A stretch of DNA of 64,000 bases from Tomocerus qinae. Lineage: Eukaryota > Arthropoda > Collembola > Entomobryomorpha > Tomoceridae. The position numbers and the translations under genes are program-made. Location: NCBI GenBank assembly GCA_020055645.1, contig CM034548.1, positions 24,044,201 to 24,108,200 on the forward strand, in the 5' to 3' direction. This document shows, one piece after another, positions 45,901-58,115 of the stretch; position 1 is the stretch's first letter; each line of letters starts with the position of its first letter. The notes beneath the pieces were generated by a model. The model was given only the letters and a program-made list of their open reading frames with translations. It did no database searches and was not told the DNA's origin.

Positions 45901-48900
45901 ATCTAATATCTTCTTAGTAGCAACTTGAAATGTAGGAAGAAGGTGCATTCGAAATCGCCAAAACTTGAGCGACTAGAAACAAATTATTGCTGTCTCAAAT
46001 ATTTTCCTTTAATTTAAAAGTCTTCTAGTCTGTTAGATTGCATTAAATATAATACCTCGATAAGTTCATAAGCTCGATCTCCACGGGTGCAAATGTAATG
46101 GTCTAGATAATTCCAATTATAGTTCTCCAATTTCTCAGTAGTAAAATCCGCCCATGAGACTTCGTACTTGTCATTATTAGGAGCTTGAAATCTGTATCTG
46201 TAGTGAATCTTAATGGAAGGATATGGATGCCTAAAAATATAAATACTTCCTAAGTCAATAGAAAATGACAGTAAGTAACATTAAACTAATCAAGGAAATA
46301 AGCTAAAATATAGAGAAAGAAAATTGTCAAACATGTACCAAATGTATAAAGTTAATTTCGGAGAATACCTTGGTCTGTATCTAGTAACTGTAATGGTAGA
46401 CCCACGAAGTGTGATTAAATGAAATATCCGACCAATACTAAGAAAGAATTCTTCAGTCTCTTCATCGCCCTTATTAGTGATGCTACTACTTCTTATTAAT
46501 GATGAACTCATTGGAGATTTTGGGAGAACTTTGTCATTTTTTTCTTCTGTCGAGCGTATGATGAGTTGGAATCCCTGAGCCAGTCTCTGACACACCAGTT
46601 CTAGAAATACTTCCTTGGTAGTTAAGGGTCTCCTGTATACAGCTCGTTGCTGCGCGTAATCAGCGTTGACATAATCGGGAAGAAGACTATAATCAGAGAC
46701 TAGATAATCAATTTTCAAACTTCTTTCATCTGGAAAGTAATCCGTAGTTATTGGCAGACATGCAGGTATAGTTAATGATTTCCAATCAACTCCTATAAAT
46801 CATGTAAATAAATGTATTGGCATCATTTTAAACCAAATAATCAACAGAAAAACTCAGATAAAGTATAATTACGATTATATATAGTATACAGTAAAATCTC
46901 ACCAGTTGTTAATGCAGGTGTCCATTCTTGTTCCCCTGTCGCTCCCCACAATAAAGTTAGCATGCGACTATTTAAATTTCCATCAGACGATTGTCTAGTG
47001 ACTGAACTACGTGGTCGATTTGCTAAAAGTTTAAACAAATTAAATTATGATTGGCTAAGACTTTAAATTGTTAAGCAGACGTTAATACTTTACCATTGTC
47101 ACTGGACGTTGCTTTAGTTGAGACGATTGCATCTCCTCCCTCGTGAACAATTTCCAGTTTGGAATGCGCCGATTGAAAATGATGCTGTTGAATCAGAACT
47201 CCAGTGGGTCCACGTGGAAATATATGAGTCCAACGACGGCGATTAGAAGTTAGCTTAATGACGACATGAGAAGGGTCAAAAGGATTAATTAACGCTCGGC
47301 ACGGTCGATGAACTTCTTCAGTCTGGCGAGAATATACAGTTTTCTTGTCTTTAGGAGAACCACTGTGATTGCTATTAGCTGGAGAAAGTATTCTTTGATT
47401 ACATTGAGTCCACATGTCATCTTGAAACCATTTGTCTTTGTTTACAGCACCTTTGGACTTAACTGCTCATATCAAATGGGTAAAAAGATTAAAAATAAGA
47501 ATGTAAAATCAAAATAGGTATGTTTTGTAACACTGCATCTTAACCTTCTATATTTAAAGCTCCGAAAGACGAAGAATATAAATGTTCAGAAGTTCCAATC
47601 TTTTTTTTCGCTGGGATAGTTATGGCTGGTGATGAAGTTACGTTCATTGACATTGCAATACTGTCTCTATCAGTACTACCGTTGAAAGAACAGTTGTGCA
47701 AGGACAAATAATCTGCATTTTTACTAACGGGATGATGAATTTCAGGCTCTGAGTTTTGCCGACGAAATATTTTTGGTGTGTCGACATCAGAGGACGGAGT
47801 CTTTTTCTTTTGCAAGCTTCTTCTATGTAAGCTTTGACTAGAGGGCAGCTTAAAGATTTTGGCGTCATAGTCGTCGAAATCATAAACTGAATTTGGCCAC
47901 GAATTATCACCAGATTGTTTTCCTCGGGATATATGATACTGTACTGGGGTTCTCCAATCCCAGCCTTTCCACCGACTTGCCCCATTAGTATACGATGGTT
48001 GGGTTGGAAGCTTAATCCGAGGAATATATGTCGAATATCCAACTTTCTTGTTTGTGGAATAAAAACTGCACAAACATCAATAATTACGATTTAATCGTTG
48101 TAATATTAAGTCTTATAGGAACAGTAACAAATCAAACCTTAAATTAATCCAATGAGGCATGCTGTAGTCCTCTACATTGTTTTTGAATGTTGCCTTATTA
48201 TGAAACTGGAATAAAACATAACTTTTAAGAAAAGAGACAAGATTATAGGGATTTACTTCCTTACTTCAGTATTATCAATACATACCTTTAGAAGTGGAAC
48301 AGCGTGCAATGGTTGTTCCCCAACACAAACCAAATCGCTACCAACACCATTATCAATAATTCTTTGCATTGTTACATTAGTAAGCTCTCTGTCGACTTCA
48401 AAAACGCCGACCCCAGGGGTAATGACTACAGATAATTGCCCAGTTCTATCAAAGCTCCTGTCCATGTAATGCTTTTCAAATACGTTCAGTGACATGTTCA
48501 AAACCTCCAAAAAATTTCCTTGTGCTGCCGAAGAAATTATTGACTTGGGAATTCTGCATCCTGGGTTATTTTTCTTATGCATACTGAGTAAATAACTTTG
48601 ATATTCCACAAATAAATGTCGGAGGTGAATTAACGTATTGCCCCAATCTTCATACTTTTCATTCTGAACAGCAACTCTACAAAAAATTCCAAATACTTTT
48701 TTGAAGGTGATTTGCTTTATTTATGGTGATGTACATGTAGGTATGTTACCTATAATAATCTTCGTAAAAACGTCCCCTGTAATCTATTTGTAAACAGTCG
48801 CGCATGTTATCAGGAAATTGTTCCAAATTGGTCGCTGAATAATATATTCTCGAAAAAAGAACAATCGTAACCTCATGATTGCTTCCATTACTCTAAATTA

Positions 48901-50576
48901 AAATCATTCAGAATACATAGTAATTAAAGGTAAATTAATAACTTTTGCGGAAACCAATAAATACAAATTCAATCGTAATTACCTTCCACTTAGTAAACAA
49001 TTCGCATAAAAATCCATTGACAGCTTTTTCAAAATACAAATCTCCGTAAATATCAAATTCCCACATTTCAGAACTCATTTGTATGAAAAGGTAAACCATG
49101 CTGGTAGACGAGCGAAATACAATCTAAAAATACATAGATTACATATTAATTAATTACTTATAAGATTTTTAACACCTAGGATTTCAATGATGTAGGATAT
49201 TGAAAAACGTTAGACTTTAATAAAATATATATTTACTATATGAAAACTTGATGTAACCAATTTTTAATAATTACAATTAAAATTGAAAATAAATTCCCTC
49301 TACATCACGAACTTCTATCAATGGAAGTAACATAAAACATAACATAAATGTTGAACCCACTTTTGTTGCAGCAGTGACAACTCCAGAAGCCACTTTTTCG
49401 CCGTGTGACCACATTTCGTACACTTGGCACCGTATTGTAGCTGCACAGTATTCTATCTTTTTGTTCAGGTACACGCATGTATCCACCTGTTGGACAAAAA
49501 AAGTGACCTCCAATCTCTAAATAAAAATTATTTGGTTTAATTTAGAAACATACCAAACTGTTTTTTAGTCGCCACATTTCACTCCTGCCTAAATATTGAT
49601 CCTTGAAGGTTAGTTCTACAGAATCTATTTCAACTGTGAATGGGTCCACTTGATTGACTATTACATCTGAATAAGATCTTAGCTGGAACGTGTTTGCGAT
49701 GGACTGCTCGATGCTGATTGCATCTATAATCAACAAATTCATATTTAAAAAAGACGTAATAAAATAAAGACGATGGCCTGTAAACTCAAATCAGCTGTTG
49801 TTGTCATTGCTATAAAACAATTCACAACGCATGAAGCTAATAAAAGTTCCCATTGCTTATATGGAAAAATTGTCATTTAGTATTTAAATTCGTTATTCAG
49901 CAATCTCAGCAAATATTAGTGTTTACCTTTCTGCGAAAAGTCGTCTCGAAGACTTCCTTTCGAAACCTTCAAAACAAGTCGAACGCAATCTTCCTCCGGA
50001 TTATAAATTTCCACGACATCGTTAGCTTTTAAATTTGGGAAATCTTTTGGACTAAAAGCAATATCTTCAGCTGAAAATAAAGAATTGAACCAACTTTTGA
50101 TTTAACTGTCATCTGACTTTATGATATTATTTTTTAACCTTTTGCTCTACAGTAATGACTGACAATAAAAAAGGCATTATCAAAGTTGGCAAAAATTATT
50201 TTTGCCTTCCTATTGTGAGTTGCCACTGTACTCAAATATCCAAGCTTATAGGTATAAAAAATAAGCTTTCATTCATTATATGTAACATTTTCATAAGTAA
50301 ATCATATATATTTTCATGGCCTTGACAAACATAAAAACCAGTGCCAGTGACCATTCAATTATTTTAATTGTTGATTGTAGTTATATAGCCAATATATGAC
50401 AATATAAGAATAGGAATATCAAACCAAATATGTCAACTGTATATAACATACAATAGACATATGCATTACATTATACTTCGAGTTCAAGGTTCAATATAAG
50501 AAAGAATGTAAATACCTGCATATTGCTTTTGCTGATTGCGATGGTGTTGGATCAATTTACAAATTTTCGTCGTCAT
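42916..50576 (-). CDS. Iml1: Iml1/DEPDC5, GATOR1 complex subunit, complete coding region
   Basis: With Nprl2 and Nprl3 it forms GATOR1, which inactivates Rag GTPases and so TORC1 at the lysosome when amino acids are scarce. Coding exons: 50576-50516, 50070-49927, 49723-49554, 49486-49361, 49123-48983, 48892-48750, 48676-48286, 48205-48138, 48065-47545, 47462-47094, 47022-46903, 46792-46369, 46230-46056, 45972-45760, 45642-45548, 45402-45122, 45026-44923, 44833-44725, 44649-44291, 43851-43683, 43605-43400, 43307-43185, 43101-42916. They join in frame to 1565 aa, near the length of human DEPDC5. Residues about 70-392 are the Iml1 domain ([31 protein letters not shown]). At about 645-667 are RALINPF and [12 protein letters not shown] domain spans about 1135-1212 ([20 protein letters not shown]), and a conserved C-terminal block ends [18 protein letters not shown]. 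Residues about 415-590 are a less conserved Ser-rich linker. Confidence 0.97.
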
Positions 50577-50752
50577 CCTTAACGACAAATTACTCCCATT
50601 GTACGCGGAGAAACATATTAAATAGAGCAACAAAAACAAATAACTACTAAATATAAACTACAATGTTAAATGTTGAAAATTAAATCAAATGTTAAGAAGA
50701 AATGAAGTAGAAGAGAAGTTATCATAAAATCTAGAGTAAATAGTTCTCAGGT

Positions 50753-50913
50753 TTAAATCAAAACTTTCCCGCAATGAAAACCCGATTTAGCATGTAGCAG
50801 TATGTAGTCTTCTCCAATAAAGGCCAATAAAGAAGATTGTTCTTCCCTGTTCCAAACGTATCGAGTAGGCCGTAAATTCCCCATGTCGTACAGTGCCCCA
50901 AATTCCGTAAATG
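50753..50913 (-). CDS. Orphan terminal exon of an unrecognised gene
   Basis: Downstream of a good acceptor (aattgcag), a frame runs for 53 codons after a split codon and ends at TAA (50755-50753). The translation looks like real protein (FTEFGALYDMG, RPTRYVWNREE, LLAFIGEDYILLHAKSG) and the other frames are worse. It lies on the same strand as Iml1, its stop 177 bases before the Iml1 start codon. I do not recognise the family. The acceptor needs an upstream exon, which I did not find to the right. Between here and 58115 there are only repeats and AT-rich DNA. It could be the last exon of a gene with a long intron, a decayed exon, or an unusual Iml1 5' exon. Confidence 0.45.
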
Positions 50914-50950
50914 CTGCAATTAAAATTGACGTTTCAGTTATGGAAGTTTA

Positions 50951-51327
50951 GGCAAGTGGTAGTTTACTAATAATTTTAGTAGGGGTTTCTGCTAAAAATA
51001 TCAATTACTCAGGAACCAGAAGAGATGCCTACAATGTGTAAATTATCAAAAGGTGGCAACATCTTCTATGATTCGTAAAACAGGAGTTCTGATGTTTCTA
51101 CTTAAAAAGTAGAAAAAAAACAATTAGATCCCCCTACATTCCACTCAAAACAAGTTGTTTTTCATTGTACTTTTTAGTAGAAGATAGAGATTTTTACAAA
51201 GGAAATCTGCGATATTTTTGCTACCTTTTGATAATTTACACATTGTAGGCACCTCTTCTGCTTCCGAGTAATTGATACTTTTGTCAGAAAGTACTACTAA
51301 ATCACTAGTGAACTTTTACCATTTGCC
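50951..51327. repeat. Long foldback (inverted repeat), about 377 bases
   Basis: The left half (from 50951) and right half (to 51327) are reverse complements with mismatches and small gaps. The core is a perfect 28-base match between 51027-51054 and 51223-51250. Weaker pairing continues inward around 51095-51120 and 51153-51182, so almost the whole element could fold as one hairpin. No open frame is inside. It is consistent with a non-autonomous foldback transposon, and lies immediately right of the orphan exon. Confidence 0.75.
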
Positions 51328-51590
51328 CACCAATTAAAACACAGTAAAAATGTCAATTATTCAAGGAAAGTTGGATTGAACTAATTAGCAAAATATTCTA
51401 CAAATTTCACATATTTATTTCCGCGAAATATTTTACGTGCCATGTCACTAAAATGGACATAAGGTGCATTTCCAAAATTGGTATAATACCTATTAATAAG
51501 TACTGTACAAAGTTGAAAGTGAATATAGGATATTTAATTTATGATGAGCAATGTGCAGATTTGCAACCAATTCCTATGTCGATTTCAGGC

Positions 51591-51670
51591 ATTCGTCCTC
51601 CTTCATCCACATTCGTCCTCCATCGTCCGCATTATTGTCCTACTTCGTCCGCAGTCTTCCTCCTTCATCA
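51591..51670. repeat. Degenerate tandem array with TTCGTCC-like unit (first block)
   Basis: Units about 9-12 bases long, built on attcgtcctcc, ttcatccac, atcgtccgc and ttcgtccgcag, follow one another over about 80 bases. The copies are diverged but the core is evident. Confidence 0.6.
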
Positions 51671-52050
51671 TTTATTGGAATTCATTAAAATTTTTTGGAA
51701 TGGTTTGGAATTAGCGGAGTTTAACTGGTCCTAGGTGTAGGCAATTGGGCTAAGTAGATTTAAACTTCCTAGGATATATAGACGTTGACGTATTGACATG
51801 GCCGCCGGTGTTGATTGAAATTATTTCGAATTTATTGGAATTATTTCTTGTTATTTCGAATTTTATTGGATTTATTTGGGTAGGAACATGGTTATCTCAT
51901 CGCCGAGGGAGGTTTCCTATACGCAAATACATTATGTTGTATACCTATCAATGTTATAAAGTGGGAAGTGGCACTTTAATGAACTTTATTTATACGCTTA
52001 GATTTTGAAATAGTATTAAATCTTTTAAACCAATCCCTATGTTCATGTTC
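51671..52050. other. Spacer between the two degenerate arrays
   Basis: Partly repetitive: phrases such as ttatttcgaatttattggaa recur around 51820-51870 and ttggaatt recurs around 51670-51715. I see no supported gene. Confidence 0.4.
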
Positions 52051-52239
52051 CGACTTCTGATTTCGTCCGAATTCTTTCGAAATCGTCTTACTTCGCCCTA
52101 GTTCGTCTGCATGTATCCGATTTAGTACGAGTTCGTCGGATTTTGCCTTTGCCCAAATTCGTCTTAATTCAATTGAATTCGCTTGAAGTCGGGCGAATTC
52201 GTATGATTTTGTCCGAATTCGTGCGATTTGTTTCGTCTT
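52051..52239. repeat. Degenerate tandem array with TTCGTCC-like unit (second block)
   Basis: A second run of the same kind of unit (gatttcgtccgaattc, agttcgtcggattt, gaattcgtatgattttgtcc) covers about 190 bases and keeps an unusual density of TCG and CGA for this AT-rich region. It is probably related to the block at 51591-51670. Confidence 0.6.
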
Positions 52240-55200
52240 TCATCACAGTGGTAAAAATGCATTTAGTGGTTAAAATGGTAAGTTGATCGATTGATTGGTT
52301 TAGACAGACTAAAGACAAGTTGACTTATTGCAATTAAGGTTTGTAAACTTTATGATCTTTAAAAGGTTTCCAATTAATCCCTTAAATAATCAAAGTACGC
52401 CTTAATATTTAAAGCTTCATGGCATTTATCTCGATTTTTTCGAGGGAAAGTGTATGAAAAAATGATTTTCTGCATTAATGGATAGTCTTTTTGAACTTCA
52501 GTATTTATATATTTATTTTCAAGTTTCATTGGACAGGAAACATTAAAAATATTTTATGTAGTTCGATGAACAATATATGTAAAATCCTAAATAGGGCATT
52601 ACTTTGGAATGAATATTATATTTTTGTAATGCTATTTCAGACAGATTGTACCAATATTAATTGGGTTACTTTATTGTATTTAGCATAGTTAACTAAACCT
52701 GTTACCCAAAAATTAAATTATATTTTGTATATTATAAGCTGTAATATACATGAAGCACAGGTATTTTAACTACATAAGTATGGTAAAATACAGTATAAGT
52801 ACACATGTCATTTTTATCCTTAGATTTAACACAGATATGCCAACAACAGATATTATTTATTACATTAACTATAATTATTTTCTATTTAAAACCTAAAACA
52901 TGACTTAAAATTACGAAAATAATGGTTTGAATAAGATAATACAAATACATACACAACATTTTTAAAGTTAAATAATATACATTTTAATGATAATGCTTAA
53001 TTAAGTTTAATATAGTTAGGGAGAGATTTTTTTATGGAGCTATACAAGGTATGGTACATATCGTTTCATTTCATGGTAGTTTATCAGAACTGAATTAAAC
53101 TTACATACATAGTACCCAACAGAAAAGTATAAAAGAAAGTTCACAAGTAAATATGATTGAAATTTACTGATTGAGAATTTAAATTGATATATTATACTTC
53201 TTAATTGCCATCGTTGATTGGACATGACAATTTGACAGTATTGTTTATTTTAGAGATAATTAAAAGTGTGAACATCATAACAATTGCATTGCGCGTATTA
53301 CAATAAATACGCCACATTTTTAGAAAAAAATGTACAAATATATCAGCAAGTAGATTTATCATCGAATTTATCATTTTTTATATATTTGGCCAAAAATCAT
53401 ACTTTAAGATTTTGTTTACATGGATGGTTTGTTAGATAAATTTTAGGGTTATAGAGTACAATTCCAATTGTAACAAAAAATATATCCATAAGCTACAACG
53501 TCAATAAATAATGTACGTAGAATTAATACCACCATGCAAACCATCATTAAATATAGTATTTCACCTGTTAATGTAACTATATAATGATAGTGATTTGATT
53601 ACATACACAGTGTAGAAGTAATTTCTTTAAATCCTCTTGACTAGAAAAGGTCTGAATTTAAATGTAGATGTAGATATAGCTATATAATAAATAGAATACT
53701 ATTGCCTGCATAAGATTAGAACTAATTGTCCACGGTCGCAAAAAGTTTTTAAGTTCCATCAATATTTTTTAAAGTTTTTTTTAAAAATGCCAATGCTTTG
53801 TATGGCATATGGCACCTATTAAATGATTTCCGCCTAAATTATTTTTAATAAAGGTTAGAAATAAAATGTAGAAAACAAGGAAGTAGTATAATTAATATAG
53901 AGGTAAAGAATTGCATTCATTATTACTACATATTTATCGAAGTAGGTAATAGCGAACACACGGCACACGATGATATTGAAGGCACGGAGATTGATATAAC
54001 AATTCTATCACTTGCATTTATTATTTTTGGACGACTTTTCACATCCGACTGTATTTATTCTACTATGCTATAATTATCCATCTACTAAAAGTTAAAAGAC
54101 TTAAATATATATTAAAACAGTAAGTACAATGACACAATAAATTCTTTTCACGTCAAGTCTTTGCCATTTCATGTGAAATTAGTACAATAAAACTGACATT
54201 GAGATATTCTATTTAAACCTTCACTAGCAATCTTCCTACCTTATGGCTAAAGCTATTTAATTCTCGGTTCCTAAACATTGATTATTAAGTAGGTATAGTA
54301 ATTGTTGTAAGTAGAAATAATATGCGTATACTTGAATGTATTTTGAAATTGCTTGGAAGAGTATCTACTTATATGCTAATTAAAATGGCTTAATTGTAAT
54401 AACAATATATCTGTAGTCAGCAGTAGGAATAAAATCATAGAGATCGATGTCAAAGGCATTACATATTAGGGTTACAATTTCAAAGAGAGCCTTTTTGGTC
54501 CTTCCCTAGAAAATGTCAGTCATGACATAACTCACGATAATACAGCGAATAAAGGTAAAATGCAATTATAAATGCTAAATTTTGATTGCATCCAGGTCAT
54601 CCAGTAACAAATGGAAGTAAGCAAAGATACACTTTTCTTTCAAGGTACAAATTCTCAAAGGGCCTTTTGTGTTTTTATATTCGTAGCAGATAAAAGAGTC
54701 CATTCAGTTTTTGTTCTCAATGGATGGCTCACGTCACTTCACTTTTCTGTTCCAATTCTTCAAGTCTCAACCAAGCACCCAAGTCATTCAATTGGAAACT
54801 GTTCAGTTTTCGTTACAATTCAGATATACCTAGGTACCTGCATTTGACTCAATGCAATGTTACAATGAATTGAAATGGATGAAAATTCCTTTGCTTTCGA
54901 CAGACGGGATAACTCCGAAGTCCAAGGGATCTTTTCCTAAAAAACCAAACAAAATTTAGTATTTCTGTATCACAAACTAACACATTGTACTACCTTACTT
55001 CTCTATGCTTAGCTTAGCTCACGTTACGTAATAATCAGATATAAGCCAGTGCTAAGTACTTTAGCATAGCTACCTATATAAAATCCGTACTAGAAGCTAG
55101 CGGCACAACTTTTGTACTCTACTTACATATATTATACAGCAGCAGATAGCAAAGCAAAATGTCAGAAACTTTCTGCCGAAGGACCATTCAAGTATTTTCG

Positions 55201-58115
55201 GTCGAAATAGAATGTAATCTCAGACAATGCAGTCGTAATGTGATGCTGTACAGCCCCTCTAACAAAACGGCCTCACAAAATTTTGATTCTGTTTCATTTT
55301 TCCTTACACAATAAATTCTTAATTAAGCTTTGAAAGGACAGACGCCACGTTAAGATTTATACCTTGGATACAAAAAATACCGAAATAAAGCCAAGAATGA
55401 ATACGTTGTGAGAGAAAGACATACGTAAAACAACAGTGCTGTTTAAAACCAAGAAAGACTATATCAGAGAGCATTTGCCTGATCATGAGATTCCACAGGT
55501 TTCCGTACACTCAAAACCGTTATCTCTTATGGGGTCCTTTTTAACATTTGCATGTGCTTTTAGCATTATGATTTTATGATCATTGGATTTATTTAAAGGA
55601 ACAAACGGAATACATAATTAGGCATTGTGTTTAGTTATGAAGTGTAAACACTTTAACAAGAAAGGCTTTCCCTGTTCGATGAAACAAAACTACATGGATG
55701 CATATGAACTACTGATAGATATACACAAGATGTATTAAATATATCCTCCTATCTATACCATCAGAGGGAAAGGTTAGGTCAAAACTAAGAAGGGCATTTC
55801 AGAATTATAAATCCTTTTCTCCTTAGAGTGAGTGCCTAGGCACAAGGATGTATATAGAAAATAACATGGAGCATGTATACACATTTACTGGTTGAGAGCT
55901 GGAACAAAAAATAAACGCTGTGCAATGCTAACTAAACTGGATGTTGTACCTTGAATTTATTTGAACCCCCGATTTCCCTTTATTCCATTTATAAGAATAG
56001 AAAAGTAGCATGAACTTTTCCAGGTACCCATTCACATTGTACATCAAGCCGGGATACAGATATTCCGTCATGGTGTCTCATGTTAGGTCTCTTAAAAATG
56101 GTACACTCAATATAAGCATTTGCAGGTACACTTCATAAAAGAATAAAGCTCTATATTTAGGCTCGTTTGTATATATCTCAAATGTACTGATAAAACGTAT
56201 GACTGAAAATACTGAAAATTCAGTTGTAATTGTAATTATGATTTATATTTTTGGTTAAAAATCGTTTCAATCATTAACTTATGAATATTCCAAACAAAAA
56301 ACTCAAAATGACAAAATTCATTGACAAAATTGGCTTCTGAATTAAAAATGTTAAACCATAAATGAATGTTAAGGAAGTACTTAATACCAAGTTACTAGTT
56401 TTTGTATTGAAACAAGAAGTTACCATGGCGGTATAGATGGGATATTTTATTAAGGGATTCCCGCAGTGTAGGCACGCGCATTTATACGGAAGTCTCCACT
56501 AAGGATAGCAATCAACATGGTGAGCTATATAAAATGTTGGTGGAGCCGTTAGCTCTATAAATCCTGCATCTTTTTTCTGAGGGCTTTCCTTCTCACTGTC
56601 TGTTATTGTATTAAACTGTACATTGAAATTGAAATGAGGAATGGGCACTTGAATGAAGTCTTCCCCGGCTTGCTATATCCTAACACATACTAAGTTTATG
56701 CATTTTGTATTCACGTTTCAGTGCCAATGCAATGCCCTGCATGACAAATTAAACTGTCGTGGCAAAGTTATATCTACAATGATACAAACGACCAAGGTAC
56801 ACATTACGAGACAAGACTAACTTCAACCGAGTCTTTCGGAGTATAATTTATTATGGGCACTGGGATGTGCATGAATGGTAGTAAACTGAAATATACTCAC
56901 TGACTCAGGTAAGCTAAACTTAATTCGGATGAGTCCAGACTTTACCTTTTCAAGGGTAGTTTTTCCATTTGGGAACATCATATTACATTATACACACATC
57001 TACTACAGATAGGGAGTTTTCTACATACGTATAGTATATACAGAAATATATTGAATGCAAACACTTTAGAGTACAGAGAGATAATGAACCCATAACTATA
57101 ACAACCCTCGAGGAGAAACGAATACCTGGTAACGTAACTAGAGCAGAGGATTGTATTTGTGTAGCTGCACATCCTTATCATTTGGCTTTCATGGGTTTTA
57201 TAATCTTTACACGCAGTGTAATTTTACATACTGTCTTCCCACCCAGGAAAGTTCTTCCATGATCACCATCACCATGGTAGAAAAAAATAATGGTTTATTG
57301 TGTAGGGATTGGGCCTATTATATTAGATAGGAGAACTAAATAAAACTCCCGGGATAGTCTTTCTTTGCTATGCTCATCCAAACTGTAAATACCAGCTACG
57401 AATTCAACTTTTGATTGCTGAGACATTATCTCAATCTAAACAATGTACTGTAGACTATAGTACTACAGGCTGTTAGTACTATATTTCCACCTTATGAAAT
57501 ATAGAAGCATACTTGTAATGAATCGAAAAAGATGCAATGAAGTATAAATATTAAGTCCGGACAAACCCGCATGATATTACAATTGGTTCATAAATATAAC
57601 ACTAGTATTAACATTGTAATGTACTTCATTTACTCCATTTATCTGTGTAGATCAGTAAATGTGGATTTGTAATGACTGTTATGCTTATAGGAAGGACTTA
57701 TACTTATTCAGAAAAACTAGGAGAGATAAGTAAGGAAATAAATGAAATTGTAAGTCAATAGAGAGTAGAACTGGATACGCAAGTTTGCATAGAAAATACG
57801 TGGTAATGATAAGCAAATAGAAGTTGGAAGCCAGCAGATGACAAGTGGGAATATTACATAGTCATGTTCTTGGCTGGAAATAACAAGCGAAAAATAAATA
57901 AAACGATAAAAAATAATAATTACCTAGTAAAAGTACACATGAGACGAGAGGAGTGACGGATTTGATTGGCGATACTTTCGATTGTAATTTTGTAATGTGG
58001 GTGAGTTGAGGAATATACGGAAGGGTTAGTTAGACATGGACAGATAAAGCAGATGTGGACAAATGAAATTCAGACGGATACATGCTGCTGAGCTAGGAAT
58101 GAAGGAACAAAATCT
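52240..58115. other. Intergenic AT-rich region
   Basis: About 5.9 kb with no recognised gene. The longest open frames (52491-52688, 54611-54847, 55319-55510) have no domains or plausible splice structure. The part just below 58116 is expected to be the 3' untranslated region of the achaete-scute gene. Confidence 0.5.

Noticed and set aside
55158-55315. Small plus-strand open frame starting after gcaaagcaaa
   Set aside because: About 50 residues, no recognisable family, no splice signals and no supporting context.
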